Below are positions 40,501 to 47,452 of a stretch of 64,000 bases of DNA, in pieces. The DNA comes from Microbacterium oryzae (GTDB lineage Bacteria > Actinomycetota > Actinomycetes > Actinomycetales > Microbacteriaceae). The position numbers and the translations under genes were made by a program. Position 1 is the stretch's first letter. The number at the start of each line of letters is the position of its first letter. The notes beneath the pieces were generated by a model that was given only the letters and a program-made list of their open reading frames with translations, made no database searches and was not told the DNA's origin. Location of the stretch: NCBI RefSeq assembly GCF_030406385.1, contig NZ_JAUEPM010000001.1, positions 496,001 through 560,000 of the forward strand. Direction: 5' to 3'.

Positions 40501-42587
40501 ACGACGTGTCGGTCGCGGACCTCGACGGCGACGGGCAGCTCGAGTACGTCGTCAAGTGGGACCCGACGAATTCGCAGGACAACTCGAAGGCGGGCTACAC
40601 CGGGAACGTCTACCTCGACGCCTATGAGCTCGACGGGACTCAGCTGTGGCGCGTCGATCTCGGCGTCAACATCCGGGCCGGCGCACACTACTCGCAGCCG
40701 CAGGTCTACGACCTCGACTCCGACGGCCGCGCCGAGGTGGTCGTGAAGACGGCGGACGGCACGAAGGATGGCCAGGGCACGGTGATCGGCGACGCCGGCA
40801 AGGACTGGCGCAACTCGTCCGGCTACATCCTCACCGGCCCGGAGTACCTGACGGTCTTCGAAGGCACGACGGGCCGGGCCGTGGACACGATCGACTACGT
40901 GCCCGGTCGCGGGGACGTCGGCTCGTGGGGCGACACGTACGGCAACCGCGTGGACCGCTTCCTCTCGGGCGTCGCCTACCTCGACGGCGAGCACCCCAGT
41001 GTCGTCTTCTCACGCGGCTACTACACGCGCGCGGTGATCGCCGCCTTCGACTTCGACGGGGAGAGCCTCACCCAGCGGTGGGTCTTCGACTCCTCGGCGA
41101 AGGGGAACGGCGACTACGCCGGCCAGGGCAATCACGGGCTCACCATGGCCGACGTCGACGCCGACGGCAAGGACGAGATCGTCTTCGGATCGGCGACGAT
41201 CGACGACGACGGCACCGGGCTGTACTCCACCGGGCTCGGTCACGGCGACGCTCAGCACGTGAGCGACTTCGATCCGTCTCGCCCCGGGCTCGAGGTGTAC
41301 TCCGCGCACGAGGACATGGGGGCGTCGGGCAACAGCGGCGCCACCTTCCGCGACGCCGCCACCGGGGAGGTGCTCTGGAGCGTGCCCGCCGAGAAGGACA
41401 CCGGGCGTGCGGCCATGGCCGACATCGACCCGCGGTACGAGGGCGCCGAAGGGTGGAACATCGGCGGCACGGCGGCGTGGGACTCCCGCGAGGGGACGCT
41501 GCGGAACGTCTCCGGCGAGGAGATCTCCACCGCCATCCCCGCCGCGAACTTCGTGGCGCAGTGGGACGGCGACCTCCTGAGTGAGATCGTCGACCACTCG
41601 TTCGACACCGACACGCGCACCGGCACACCGGTCGTGTCGAAGTGGGACTACGAGAACGAGCGCGAGGTGCCGATCTTCGAGCCGGAGGGCGTGCTCACGA
41701 ACAACGACACGAAGGGCAATCCCGCGCTGCAGGCGGATCTGCTCGGCGACTGGCGCGAGGAGCTCGTGTACCGCACGACCGACTCGTCCGCGCTGCGCAT
41801 CTTCACCACCACCGACCCCACGGAGCACCGCCTGCGCACGCTCCTGTCGGACCCGCAGTACCGGCTGTCGGTGGCATCGCAGCTCACGGGATACAACCAG
41901 CCCCCGCACACGAGCTACTACCTCGGCGAGGGCATGGCGACTCCCGCGGCTCCGCGCCTGGCCTACACGACGGAGGCGCCGGCTGCAGAGGTCGTCCCCG
42001 GCCCCGCGACGGCCGCGCCCGGAAAGGGTGTCCTGTCCACGACCAGCGGTTGGGCGCACGGGCTGAAGGATGGGAACCACACCGTCACGATGAACCTGTG
42101 GCACGGGCAGAACGCTCACACGATCCGGCTGTACGAGAACGGGGAGCTGCTCACCGAGGCCCATCTCGCCGACGCGACGCCGAAGGCTCAGGAGTTCTCC
42201 TTCGACGTGAGCGGACGCGCGAACGGGACGTACGAGTACACCTGCGAGCTCGTCAACCAGCACGGCACCACGCCCTGCAAGCCCGTCACGGTCAAGGTGA
42301 CCGACGCGAACCCCGCCAAGGCCGTGCTCTCGCACGACAACTGGGATCGCGACGGCGGGTACACCGTCACGGCGAACCTGTGGTGGGGCACGAACGCCAC
42401 GTCGTACCGCCTTTACGAGAACGGTGAGCTCGTCGACGAACAGGAGCTGACCGCGGCGACGCCCGAGGCGCAGTCCGCGTCGACCGAGATCTCCGGACGG
42501 GCGTCGGGTGAGTACGTGTACCGCGCTGTGCTGTCGAACGCGGTGGGCGAGACCGAGACGAAGGAGATCACCGTCCGTGTGAAGTGA
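37587..42587 (+). CDS. Secreted CE12 acetylesterase - PL11 rhamnogalacturonan lyase fusion
   Basis: The 1666-residue secreted enzyme attacks RG-I twice. Order: signal peptide ending near AHA (about residue 50); a beta-sandwich starting 'VRFDFGPGAVAEGYLPV'; a CE12 SGNH esterase (GDST with S216, 'GGRSSRTF', GHND with H283/N284, DNTH with D398/H401); FN3 (about 437-527); a second copy of the beta-sandwich ('YRYDFQPAGAPVGDGYTEV', about 530-672); two FN3 (about 673-855); a PL11 lyase (about 860-1460) with Ca-binding 'DLDGDGQLEYVVKWDPTN'; and two C-terminal repeats of 85-90 residues ('RLYENGEL' in each) resembling chitinase-type binding modules. GTG start chosen for GGAG upstream; the promoter overlies the longer alternative. 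Most PL11 and CE12 enzymes are separate proteins. Confidence 0.92.
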   Translation: MKGRILHAGSPADGPANGEGRWLARPLALATAAAVAFGCLGAAGDSAHAATRAPADTAAAGSPVRFDFGPGAVAEGYLPVTAGTAYSAERGYGFAEGATVTDTDRGGDALRGDFVTPSDATFVVDLENVDYTVSIVAGDTGGGTEIAIRSEEIEKVQTTSKAAGQYLEMNYDIALVDGQLSFDFTGGAANINAIVITPQPAREAADTPTAYLTGDSTVQTYDPYWEPQAGWGQMIDRFLTDDVEVDNQSIGGRSSRTFVTEGRLDAVLRSVRPEDYVFAQFGHNDATASVPERYTTPEQYQGYLRTFVEGTRQRGGVPVLVTPVNRLDVNAETGVFNESFPEYVQAMKDVAAELDVALVDLSASSRAYLDEIGAEAAKSVFLYAEAGVYPNRPEGVQDNTHFQEYGAIQMARLVALDVAELGLPISAAVEVTVPDAVPVAVGGLVVSETSSSSVSLSWDATEGADIYRIYRSPAGEDAFALAATSTIPQATIGGLDEGGVYDFRVSAVNGRGEGATSDVATATTRAATYRYDFQPAGAPVGDGYTEVNRSTIYSADRGFGLLDATGMIDRDRGAAAGDEIARDFVAYFGGRYEFAVDVPNGTYSATATVGDSLGTVRTSVEVEGRDYGGLSVSRGSSEQVLDGITVTDGQLNTVITGQTGHLNGLTLTPLLVAPEAIRLDDIAFEGASASTSLSWDAAPEAASYRVYRTAPEGTVLVGETEGTTIVDEAAQPGSSVTYAVTTVTAHGAESVPSIGVDVELIDPEVAAPAAPTGLAHGDILKNSIALSWDESDDALFYLVSRQEKNGDFAVIGRADEPAYLDEDVLTTVSYTYRVQAVNAGGASDPSEPVSTPAVTTLDRAAERLDRAPVAVAQDDGVYVGWRLLGDDAQDAAFHVYRDGERITTEPITGTTNLVDPDGTAGSTYRVAIADGGGQVWATDEFTPWDGQSLDIPLNKPADAYTKDGQPYSYRANDVSVADLDGDGQLEYVVKWDPTNSQDNSKAGYTGNVYLDAYELDGTQLWRVDLGVNIRAGAHYSQPQVYDLDSDGRAEVVVKTADGTKDGQGTVIGDAGKDWRNSSGYILTGPEYLTVFEGTTGRAVDTIDYVPGRGDVGSWGDTYGNRVDRFLSGVAYLDGEHPSVVFSRGYYTRAVIAAFDFDGESLTQRWVFDSSAKGNGDYAGQGNHGLTMADVDADGKDEIVFGSATIDDDGTGLYSTGLGHGDAQHVSDFDPSRPGLEVYSAHEDMGASGNSGATFRDAATGEVLWSVPAEKDTGRAAMADIDPRYEGAEGWNIGGTAAWDSREGTLRNVSGEEISTAIPAANFVAQWDGDLLSEIVDHSFDTDTRTGTPVVSKWDYENEREVPIFEPEGVLTNNDTKGNPALQADLLGDWREELVYRTTDSSALRIFTTTDPTEHRLRTLLSDPQYRLSVASQLTGYNQPPHTSYYLGEGMATPAAPRLAYTTEAPAAEVVPGPATAAPGKGVLSTTSGWAHGLKDGNHTVTMNLWHGQNAHTIRLYENGELLTEAHLADATPKAQEFSFDVSGRANGTYEYTCELVNQHGTTPCKPVTVKVTDANPAKAVLSHDNWDRDGGYTVTANLWWGTNATSYRLYENGELVDEQELTAATPEAQSASTEISGRASGEYVYRAVLSNAVGETETKEITVRVK

Positions 42588-42595
42588 CGAAGCGG

Positions 42596-42632
42596 GCGGC
42601 CCCGGGTCCGGATGTTCGGGACCCGGGGCCGC
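42596..42632. terminator. Bidirectional terminator between the lyase and CE12 genes
   Basis: A perfect 14-bp GC stem (42596-42609 with 42619-42632) and 9-base loop between convergent genes. Confidence 0.75.
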
Positions 42633-42651
42633 TCCATTCGCCCTGCGCGAC

Positions 42652-43320
42652 TCAGCTGACGAGCTGCGTCCCGCGCGCGGGCTGGTCGCCGTCGCGCCGC
42701 TCGATCGCCCGCAGCGAGCGCGCGACGAAGGCCGCGATCCGCCTGGCGCCGCGCTCGTGGAAGTGGGTGTCGTCGGCGAGGCCGTCGGGCCAGTGCGGGT
42801 GCTCGCCGGGGGCGAAGTGGCACAGCAGCGCGACGGACTCCTCAGGGCCGAGGTCCTCGTACAGCCACGTCGTGAACGCGTTGAGGTCGATGAGCGGCAC
42901 ATCGAGCTCGTGCGCGAGGTCTCGCACGGCGTTCGGATAGTCGCCATGCGTCGGAATCACGCGGTCGCCATCGAACCACCGTCGTTCCACTGACGTGCAG
43001 AGCACAGGCCGCGCACCTCGATCGCGCACGTCGGCCACCATCGCGCGCAGTCGGCCGGCGAAGCCGCCGCGCGCGTCGAGGTGCGGGCGCTTCTGGTCGT
43101 TGTGCCCGAACTGGATGAGCACGGTGTCGCCGGCGGCGATGTCCGGCAGCAGCCCCGGCCACACCTCCCGCAGGCAGTCCTCCGTCGTCGAGCCGCCCTC
43201 TGCCCGGTTGTCGACGGGCGCGCCGACGAAGGACGCGAGGTGCGCCCCCCACCCCGACATGGGGTGCTCGACGGGTGGGCAGGCGGCGACGGTCGAGTCG
43301 CCGACGAGGCGATACGTCAT
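42652..43320 (-). CDS. Cytoplasmic rhamnogalacturonan acetylesterase (CE12, RhgT/YesT type)
   Basis: A 222-residue SGNH hydrolase with GDST at 7-10 (S9 nucleophile), G43 region 'EGGSTTEDCL', GHND at 72-75 and 'DDTHFHERGA' giving D183/H186. The length and motif order match RhgT/YesT, which remove acetyl groups from RG-I galacturonate. There is no signal peptide, so it works on imported oligomers, complementing the secreted CE12 domain next door. GGAAGGA lies upstream of the ATG. Divergent from the ABC exporter, with 42 bases between. Confidence 0.9.
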   Translation of the reverse strand: MTYRLVGDSTVAACPPVEHPMSGWGAHLASFVGAPVDNRAEGGSTTEDCLREVWPGLLPDIAAGDTVLIQFGHNDQKRPHLDARGGFAGRLRAMVADVRDRGARPVLCTSVERRWFDGDRVIPTHGDYPNAVRDLAHELDVPLIDLNAFTTWLYEDLGPEESVALLCHFAPGEHPHWPDGLADDTHFHERGARRIAAFVARSLRAIERRDGDQPARGTQLVS

Positions 43321-43350
43321 GTCGAGTTCCTTCCGGGGGCGGGAAGTCCC

Positions 43351-43383
43351 TAGCATGACACCGTGACCGAGAAAACGCTTCCC
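43351..43383 (+). promoter_or_regulatory. Leaderless -10 box and operator inside the ABC exporter start
   Basis: TAGCAT (43351-43356) ends six bases before the GTG at 43363. AGAAAACGCTTCCC (43370-43383), reverse complement GGGAAGCGTTTTCT, fits the RG-I operator and would lie at +8 to +21 of a leaderless message, within codons 3-7. Confidence 0.5.
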
Positions 43384-45138
43384 CGCCGCCTGCGGCCCGT
43401 CCGCATCGACGGGGCGCATCCCACGCGCTCGGTCATCCGGCTCCTCGGGCGGCGCCCCGGGCGGATGGCGGTCGCGGTCGCGGCCTTCACATTCAAGGAG
43501 ATCCCGATGTGGGCGCTCCCGGTGATCACGGCCGCGATCGTCGACATCGTCGCGGACGACGGCGACATCATGGCGGTGATCGGCTGGTTCGCGCTGGCCG
43601 CAGCCCTCCTGCTCCAGAACTATCCGAACCACATCCTCTACACGCGGATGTTCGCGCGCGTCGTGCGCGACACCGGCGCGGAGCTCCGCAACACCCTGGC
43701 CGCGCACCTGCAGCACCTGTCGATCGGCTTCCACACCCGTGCGAGCGCCTCGGTCGTGCAGACGAAGGTGGTGCGCGACGTCGAGAACATCGAGGTCATG
43801 CTGCAGCAGGTCATGCATCCGCTGCTGTCTGCGACGATGGTGCTCATCGGCGCCATCACGATGACCGCCGTCGTCGTACCCGAGTTCCTCCCCGTCTATC
43901 TGCTCGCCGTTCCGGTGGCCGTGCTCATCCGCTGGACGACGGCCCGTCGCATGCGCGCGAGCAACGAGCGGTTCCGACGCGAGGTCGAGGGATTCTCCGC
44001 GCGGGTGGGAGAGATGGCCTCGCTCATCCCGATCACCCGCGCGCACGGTCTGGAGGAGACCGCCGTGACCCGCGTGGCCGCCGGCGCCGACGAAGTCCGC
44101 CGCGCGGGCTTCGTCCTCGACCTTCTCAACGGACGCATCGCCTCGATGTCCTGGGTCGCCATGCAGCTGCTCGGCGCCGCCTGCCTCGTGCTCGCCGCGA
44201 TCTTCTCGCTCACGGGGATCGTTCCGATCACGCCGGGAGAGGTCGTCATGCTGTCGTCGTACTTCACCCTCCTCACTCAGGGCCTCACGCAGCTGCTCAT
44301 GCTCCTGCCTGTCGCCGCCCGCGGCATCGAGTCGGCGCGGTCGATCGCCGAGGTGCTCGAGGAGCCCGACGTCGAGATCAACGAAGGACGCCGACCCGTC
44401 TCGACCGTGACGGGGCGGATCGAGCTCGATCGGGTCACGCACCGCTACCCCGAGTCCGCCAGCGACGCCATCTGCGACGTGTCCCTCACGATCCCCGCGG
44501 GCGAGACCGTCGCGTTCGTCGGGTCGTCCGGCTCGGGCAAGTCGACCATGCTGAACCTCGTCCTCGGGTTCGTGCGCCCCACATCCGGCCGCATCCTCCT
44601 CGACGGGCAGGACACGCGCGAGCTGGACCTGCGCAGCGTCCGCCGCCACGTGTCCGTGGTGCCGCAGGAGTCGGTGCTCTTCGAGGGCACGATCCGCGAC
44701 AACGTGGCCTACGGTCTCGACGACGCCGACGACGAGCGCGTGCGCGCCGCGCTCCGCGACGCGAACGCCCTGCAGTTCGTCGACGACCTCCCCGACGGGT
44801 GGCACACGGTCGTGGGCGAGCGCGGCGCACGGCTCTCGGGCGGGCAACGGCAGCGCATCGCCATCGCGCGTGCGCTCGTGCGCGATCCGCGCATCCTGCT
44901 CCTCGACGAGGCGACGAGCGCTCTCGATCCCGAGTCGGAGCAGCTCGTCAAGCAGGCTCTCGACCGCCTGATGGCGGGGCGCACCACCCTCGTCGTCGCG
45001 CACCGCCTCTCCACCGTCCGCAGCGCCGACCGCATCATCGTGCTCGAGCGGGGCCGCGTCGTGGAGCAGGGGTCGCACGACGCGCTCCTCGCGCAGGGCG
45101 GGCGCTACGCCGAGCTGCATCTCACCCAGGCCCTCTGA
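43363..45138 (+). CDS. ABC half-transporter, exporter type (membrane + ATPase)
   Basis: The 591-residue protein joins a six-helix exporter membrane domain (1-340) to one ATPase domain: Walker A GSSGSGKST at 387-395, signature LSGGQRQR at 491-498, 'ILLLDEATSALD' Walker B and the switch His in 'VVAHRLSTV'. It should work as a homodimer, as no partner is adjacent. Its place inside a polysaccharide-use locus is unusual; it might export a toxic sugar intermediate or a signal, or act in import as a few family members do. The GTG start is supported by the leaderless box. Confidence 0.88.
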   Translation: MTEKTLPRRLRPVRIDGAHPTRSVIRLLGRRPGRMAVAVAAFTFKEIPMWALPVITAAIVDIVADDGDIMAVIGWFALAAALLLQNYPNHILYTRMFARVVRDTGAELRNTLAAHLQHLSIGFHTRASASVVQTKVVRDVENIEVMLQQVMHPLLSATMVLIGAITMTAVVVPEFLPVYLLAVPVAVLIRWTTARRMRASNERFRREVEGFSARVGEMASLIPITRAHGLEETAVTRVAAGADEVRRAGFVLDLLNGRIASMSWVAMQLLGAACLVLAAIFSLTGIVPITPGEVVMLSSYFTLLTQGLTQLLMLLPVAARGIESARSIAEVLEEPDVEINEGRRPVSTVTGRIELDRVTHRYPESASDAICDVSLTIPAGETVAFVGSSGSGKSTMLNLVLGFVRPTSGRILLDGQDTRELDLRSVRRHVSVVPQESVLFEGTIRDNVAYGLDDADDERVRAALRDANALQFVDDLPDGWHTVVGERGARLSGGQRQRIAIARALVRDPRILLLDEATSALDPESEQLVKQALDRLMAGRTTLVVAHRLSTVRSADRIIVLERGRVVEQGSHDALLAQGGRYAELHLTQAL

Positions 45139-45165
45139 CCTCCGTGCGATCTGCGGTAGCGTTAC

Positions 45166-45179
45166 GGCAAGCGCTTTCC
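45166..45179 (+). promoter_or_regulatory. RG-I operator before the Gfo/Idh gene
   Basis: GGCAAGCGCTTTCC follows a TAGCGT -10-like box (45157-45162) by three bases, the same geometry as the lyase promoter; 33 bases before the ATG. Confidence 0.65.
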
Positions 45180-45211
45180 GTCGCCGCGCCCACCCCATGC
45201 AAAGGAGCACC

Positions 45212-46351
45212 ATGCCCATCCGCGTCGCCGTCATCGGAACGGGAGCCATCTCCCGCGGCCAGCACCTCCCGAGCCTCGCCGCCCTGGGCGATCGCGTCGA
45301 GGTGGTCGCCGTGGCGGACGTGAACGCGAGCGCCGCCGAGGCCGCCGCGAGCGAGTTCGGCATCCCCGCCTGGTACACCGATCTCGCCGAGCTCCTCGTG
45401 GCGGAGAAGCCCGACCTCGTGACCCTCGCCACTCCCCCGATCGCGCACAAGGACGCCGCGATCGCGGCCCTGGATGCCGGGGCGTGGGTGCTGTCGGAGA
45501 AGCCGCCGACCCTCTCCCTCGCCGACTACGACGAGATCGCCGCACACGAGGGCGAGAACGGCCCGTTCGCCTCGTACGTCTTCCAGCACCGCTTCGGCAG
45601 TGCGGCCGAGCGCCTCCGTGCGCTCATCGCGGACGGTTCACTGGGCCGGCCGCTCGTCGCCCAGTGCGACACCCTCTGGTACCGCACCCCCGACTACTTC
45701 GCCGTGCCGTGGCGCGGGAAGTGGGCGACCGAGGGCGGCGGACCCACGATGGGCCACGGCATCCACCAGATGGACACACTGCTCTCGCTCCTCGGCGAGT
45801 GGACCGACGTCACGGCCGTCATGTCGACCCTCGCCCGCGATACCGAGACGGAGGACGTCTCCTTCGCCGTCGTGCGGTTCGCTTCCGGCGCGCTCTGCTC
45901 GATCTCCAACAGCCTGCTGTCGCCGCGAGAGACGAGCCGCGTGCGCGTGGACTTCGAGCGGGCCACGGTCGAGGTCGAGCACCTCTACGGGTACGACAAC
46001 TCGCACTGGACGTGGACTCCTGCGCCCGGCGTGGATGCGGAGACGGCCGCGAGCTGGGCGCCCGCGGAGGACGTGCCGAGCTCAACGCACGTGCCGCAGT
46101 TCACGCATGTCGTCGACTGCATGGAGCGCGGCGAGCGTCCGCGGGCATCCGGTGACGACGGCCGCCGGGTCATGGAGCTCGCTGCCGGGATGTACAAGTC
46201 TGCGCTGACCGGCCGCTCGGTCGCACGCGAGGAGCTCGTGCCCGGCGACGACTTCTACGCTTCGATGGCCGGCGCCGACGCCGAGCGGGCCACCGCGCTC
46301 ATCCACGCCGGCACCATCAGCTCGGTGCGCGAGGAGGCGGCGGATGCCTGA
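45212..46351 (+). CDS. Gfo/Idh/MocA family oxidoreductase (first)
   Basis: A cytoplasmic NAD(P)-dependent sugar dehydrogenase of 379 residues: Rossmann 'VAVIGTGAISRGQHLPSL' at the N-terminus, the conserved 'LSEKPPTL' (Lys of the EKP motif), and the C-terminal beta-sheet domain with 'EGGGPTMGHGIHQMD' (His pair at the active site). The ATG with AAAGGAG upstream is chosen over an ATG five codons earlier. It overlaps the DUF6807 gene by 8 bases. The substrate is unknown; locus context suggests a pectin-derived sugar or sugar acid. Confidence 0.88.
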   Translation: MPIRVAVIGTGAISRGQHLPSLAALGDRVEVVAVADVNASAAEAAASEFGIPAWYTDLAELLVAEKPDLVTLATPPIAHKDAAIAALDAGAWVLSEKPPTLSLADYDEIAAHEGENGPFASYVFQHRFGSAAERLRALIADGSLGRPLVAQCDTLWYRTPDYFAVPWRGKWATEGGGPTMGHGIHQMDTLLSLLGEWTDVTAVMSTLARDTETEDVSFAVVRFASGALCSISNSLLSPRETSRVRVDFERATVEVEHLYGYDNSHWTWTPAPGVDAETAASWAPAEDVPSSTHVPQFTHVVDCMERGERPRASGDDGRRVMELAAGMYKSALTGRSVAREELVPGDDFYASMAGADAERATALIHAGTISSVREEAADA

Positions 46352-47273
46352 CATCGCCATCGCCCGGTCCGACACCGCGGTCACCGTCTCCGCCGCCGGC
46401 GTCGAGGTCGCGCGCTACGTCTACGACGAGGACGCGCCGGCATTCGAGGGACCGAAGCCGTATCTGCACCCGATCCGCACCGTGGGGGGCGCACCGCTCA
46501 CCGGCTTCCGACCCTGGGACCATCGCTGGCACAAGGGCCTGCAGATGACCCTCACCGATGTCTCCGGCCAGAACTTCTGGGGTGGCAACACCTACGTGCA
46601 CGGCGAGGGCTACATCCCCCTCGACAATGTCGGCCGCGTCCGACACGACGCGTTCACGACGCTCTCGGACGGCGACGCGGCGGTCGTCGAGGAGGAACTG
46701 ACCTGGGTGACCCAGGCGGGATCCGAATGGCTGCGCGAGCGGCGCACGCTGCGGTTCCACTCCTTCGACGTCGCGGATGGCCGGTGGGTGCTGGATCTCA
46801 CGACCACGCTGCGCAACATCTCGGACCAGGATCTCGTCCTCGGGAGTCCGACGACCAACGGGCGCGAGAACGCCGGCTACTCCGGCCTCTTCCTCCGCCT
46901 GGCCCGCTCGTTCACCGGCGGCGCCGTCACCGTGCCCGAGGCGGACGGACCCGTGACCCGCATGGGCGCTGCTGCCGACGCCGTGATGGGCTCGGCTGCG
47001 CCGTGGCTCGCGCTCTCCGGGCCCCTCGACGAGGTCGACGGCGGCGCCACCGTTCTCGCGTTCGCCGGGCATTCGAGCGGTGAGCCCGACGTGCGGTGGT
47101 TCGTCCGGTCGGAGCCGTTCCCCACTCTCGCACCGTCACCCACGTTCTCCGAGACCGTCGTGCTCGCTCCGGGCGATGAGCTCCACCTCTCGCATCGGTT
47201 CGCGTTCCTCGATCGCGAACGTGACGCGGAGGAGCTGGCACGACTGGCGGAGGAACTCAGCGCGGGCGTGTGA
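46344..47273 (+). CDS. DUF6807 (PmoA-like) family protein
   Basis: The 309-residue protein has the DUF6807 signature 'YLHPIRTVGGAPLTGFRPWDHRWHKGLQM' near residues 40-68 (conserved HP, DHRWH) and 'SPTTNGRENAGYSGLFLR' later. The family is often called PmoA, which is a misnomer with no link to methane oxidation. It has no signal peptide. The fold resembles galactose-mutarotase-like beta-sandwiches, so an enzyme acting on sugars is plausible. It overlaps and is presumably co-translated with the Gfo/Idh gene, a pairing common in sugar loci. Confidence 0.8.
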   Translation: MPDIAIARSDTAVTVSAAGVEVARYVYDEDAPAFEGPKPYLHPIRTVGGAPLTGFRPWDHRWHKGLQMTLTDVSGQNFWGGNTYVHGEGYIPLDNVGRVRHDAFTTLSDGDAAVVEEELTWVTQAGSEWLRERRTLRFHSFDVADGRWVLDLTTTLRNISDQDLVLGSPTTNGRENAGYSGLFLRLARSFTGGAVTVPEADGPVTRMGAAADAVMGSAAPWLALSGPLDEVDGGATVLAFAGHSSGEPDVRWFVRSEPFPTLAPSPTFSETVVLAPGDELHLSHRFAFLDRERDAEELARLAEELSAGV

Positions 47274-47307
47274 GCCGACGTCATCCTCGGCAGCTGACAA
47301 CCTCGGC

Positions 47308-47336
47308 CCCGCGTCACAGAATGGCAACGACGCGGG
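47308..47336 (+). terminator. Hairpin after the DUF6807 gene
   Basis: An 8-bp stem (47308-47315 with 47329-47336) and 13-base loop lie between the DUF6807 stop and the importer promoter. Confidence 0.4.
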
Positions 47337-47354
47337 CCCCGGCCCGGTCGCCAC

Positions 47355-47401
47355 TTGAGAAACGTTTTTCCCCGCGCTAGAGTCGTGGGCAAGCGTTTTC
47401 C
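47355..47401 (+). promoter_or_regulatory. Promoter with two operators before the sugar importer
   Basis: TTGAGA (47355-47360), 17 bases, TAGAGT (47378-47383). Operator 1, GAGAAACGTTTTTC (47357-47370), overlaps the -35 box; operator 2, GGCAAGCGTTTTCC (47388-47401), covers the start site. Their centres are 31 bp apart, about three helical turns, so two repressor dimers could sit on one face. Confidence 0.75.
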
Positions 47402-47452
47402 CCTGACGCTCGCCCTAACCGGCCCGAACGACGTCGTTCTGAGAGGACATCG

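Noticed and set aside
38349-40994. An 881-codon minus-strand frame opposite the RG-I lyase/esterase
   Set aside because: No domains, no ribosome site, and it would cut across the CE12 and FN3 coding sequence.
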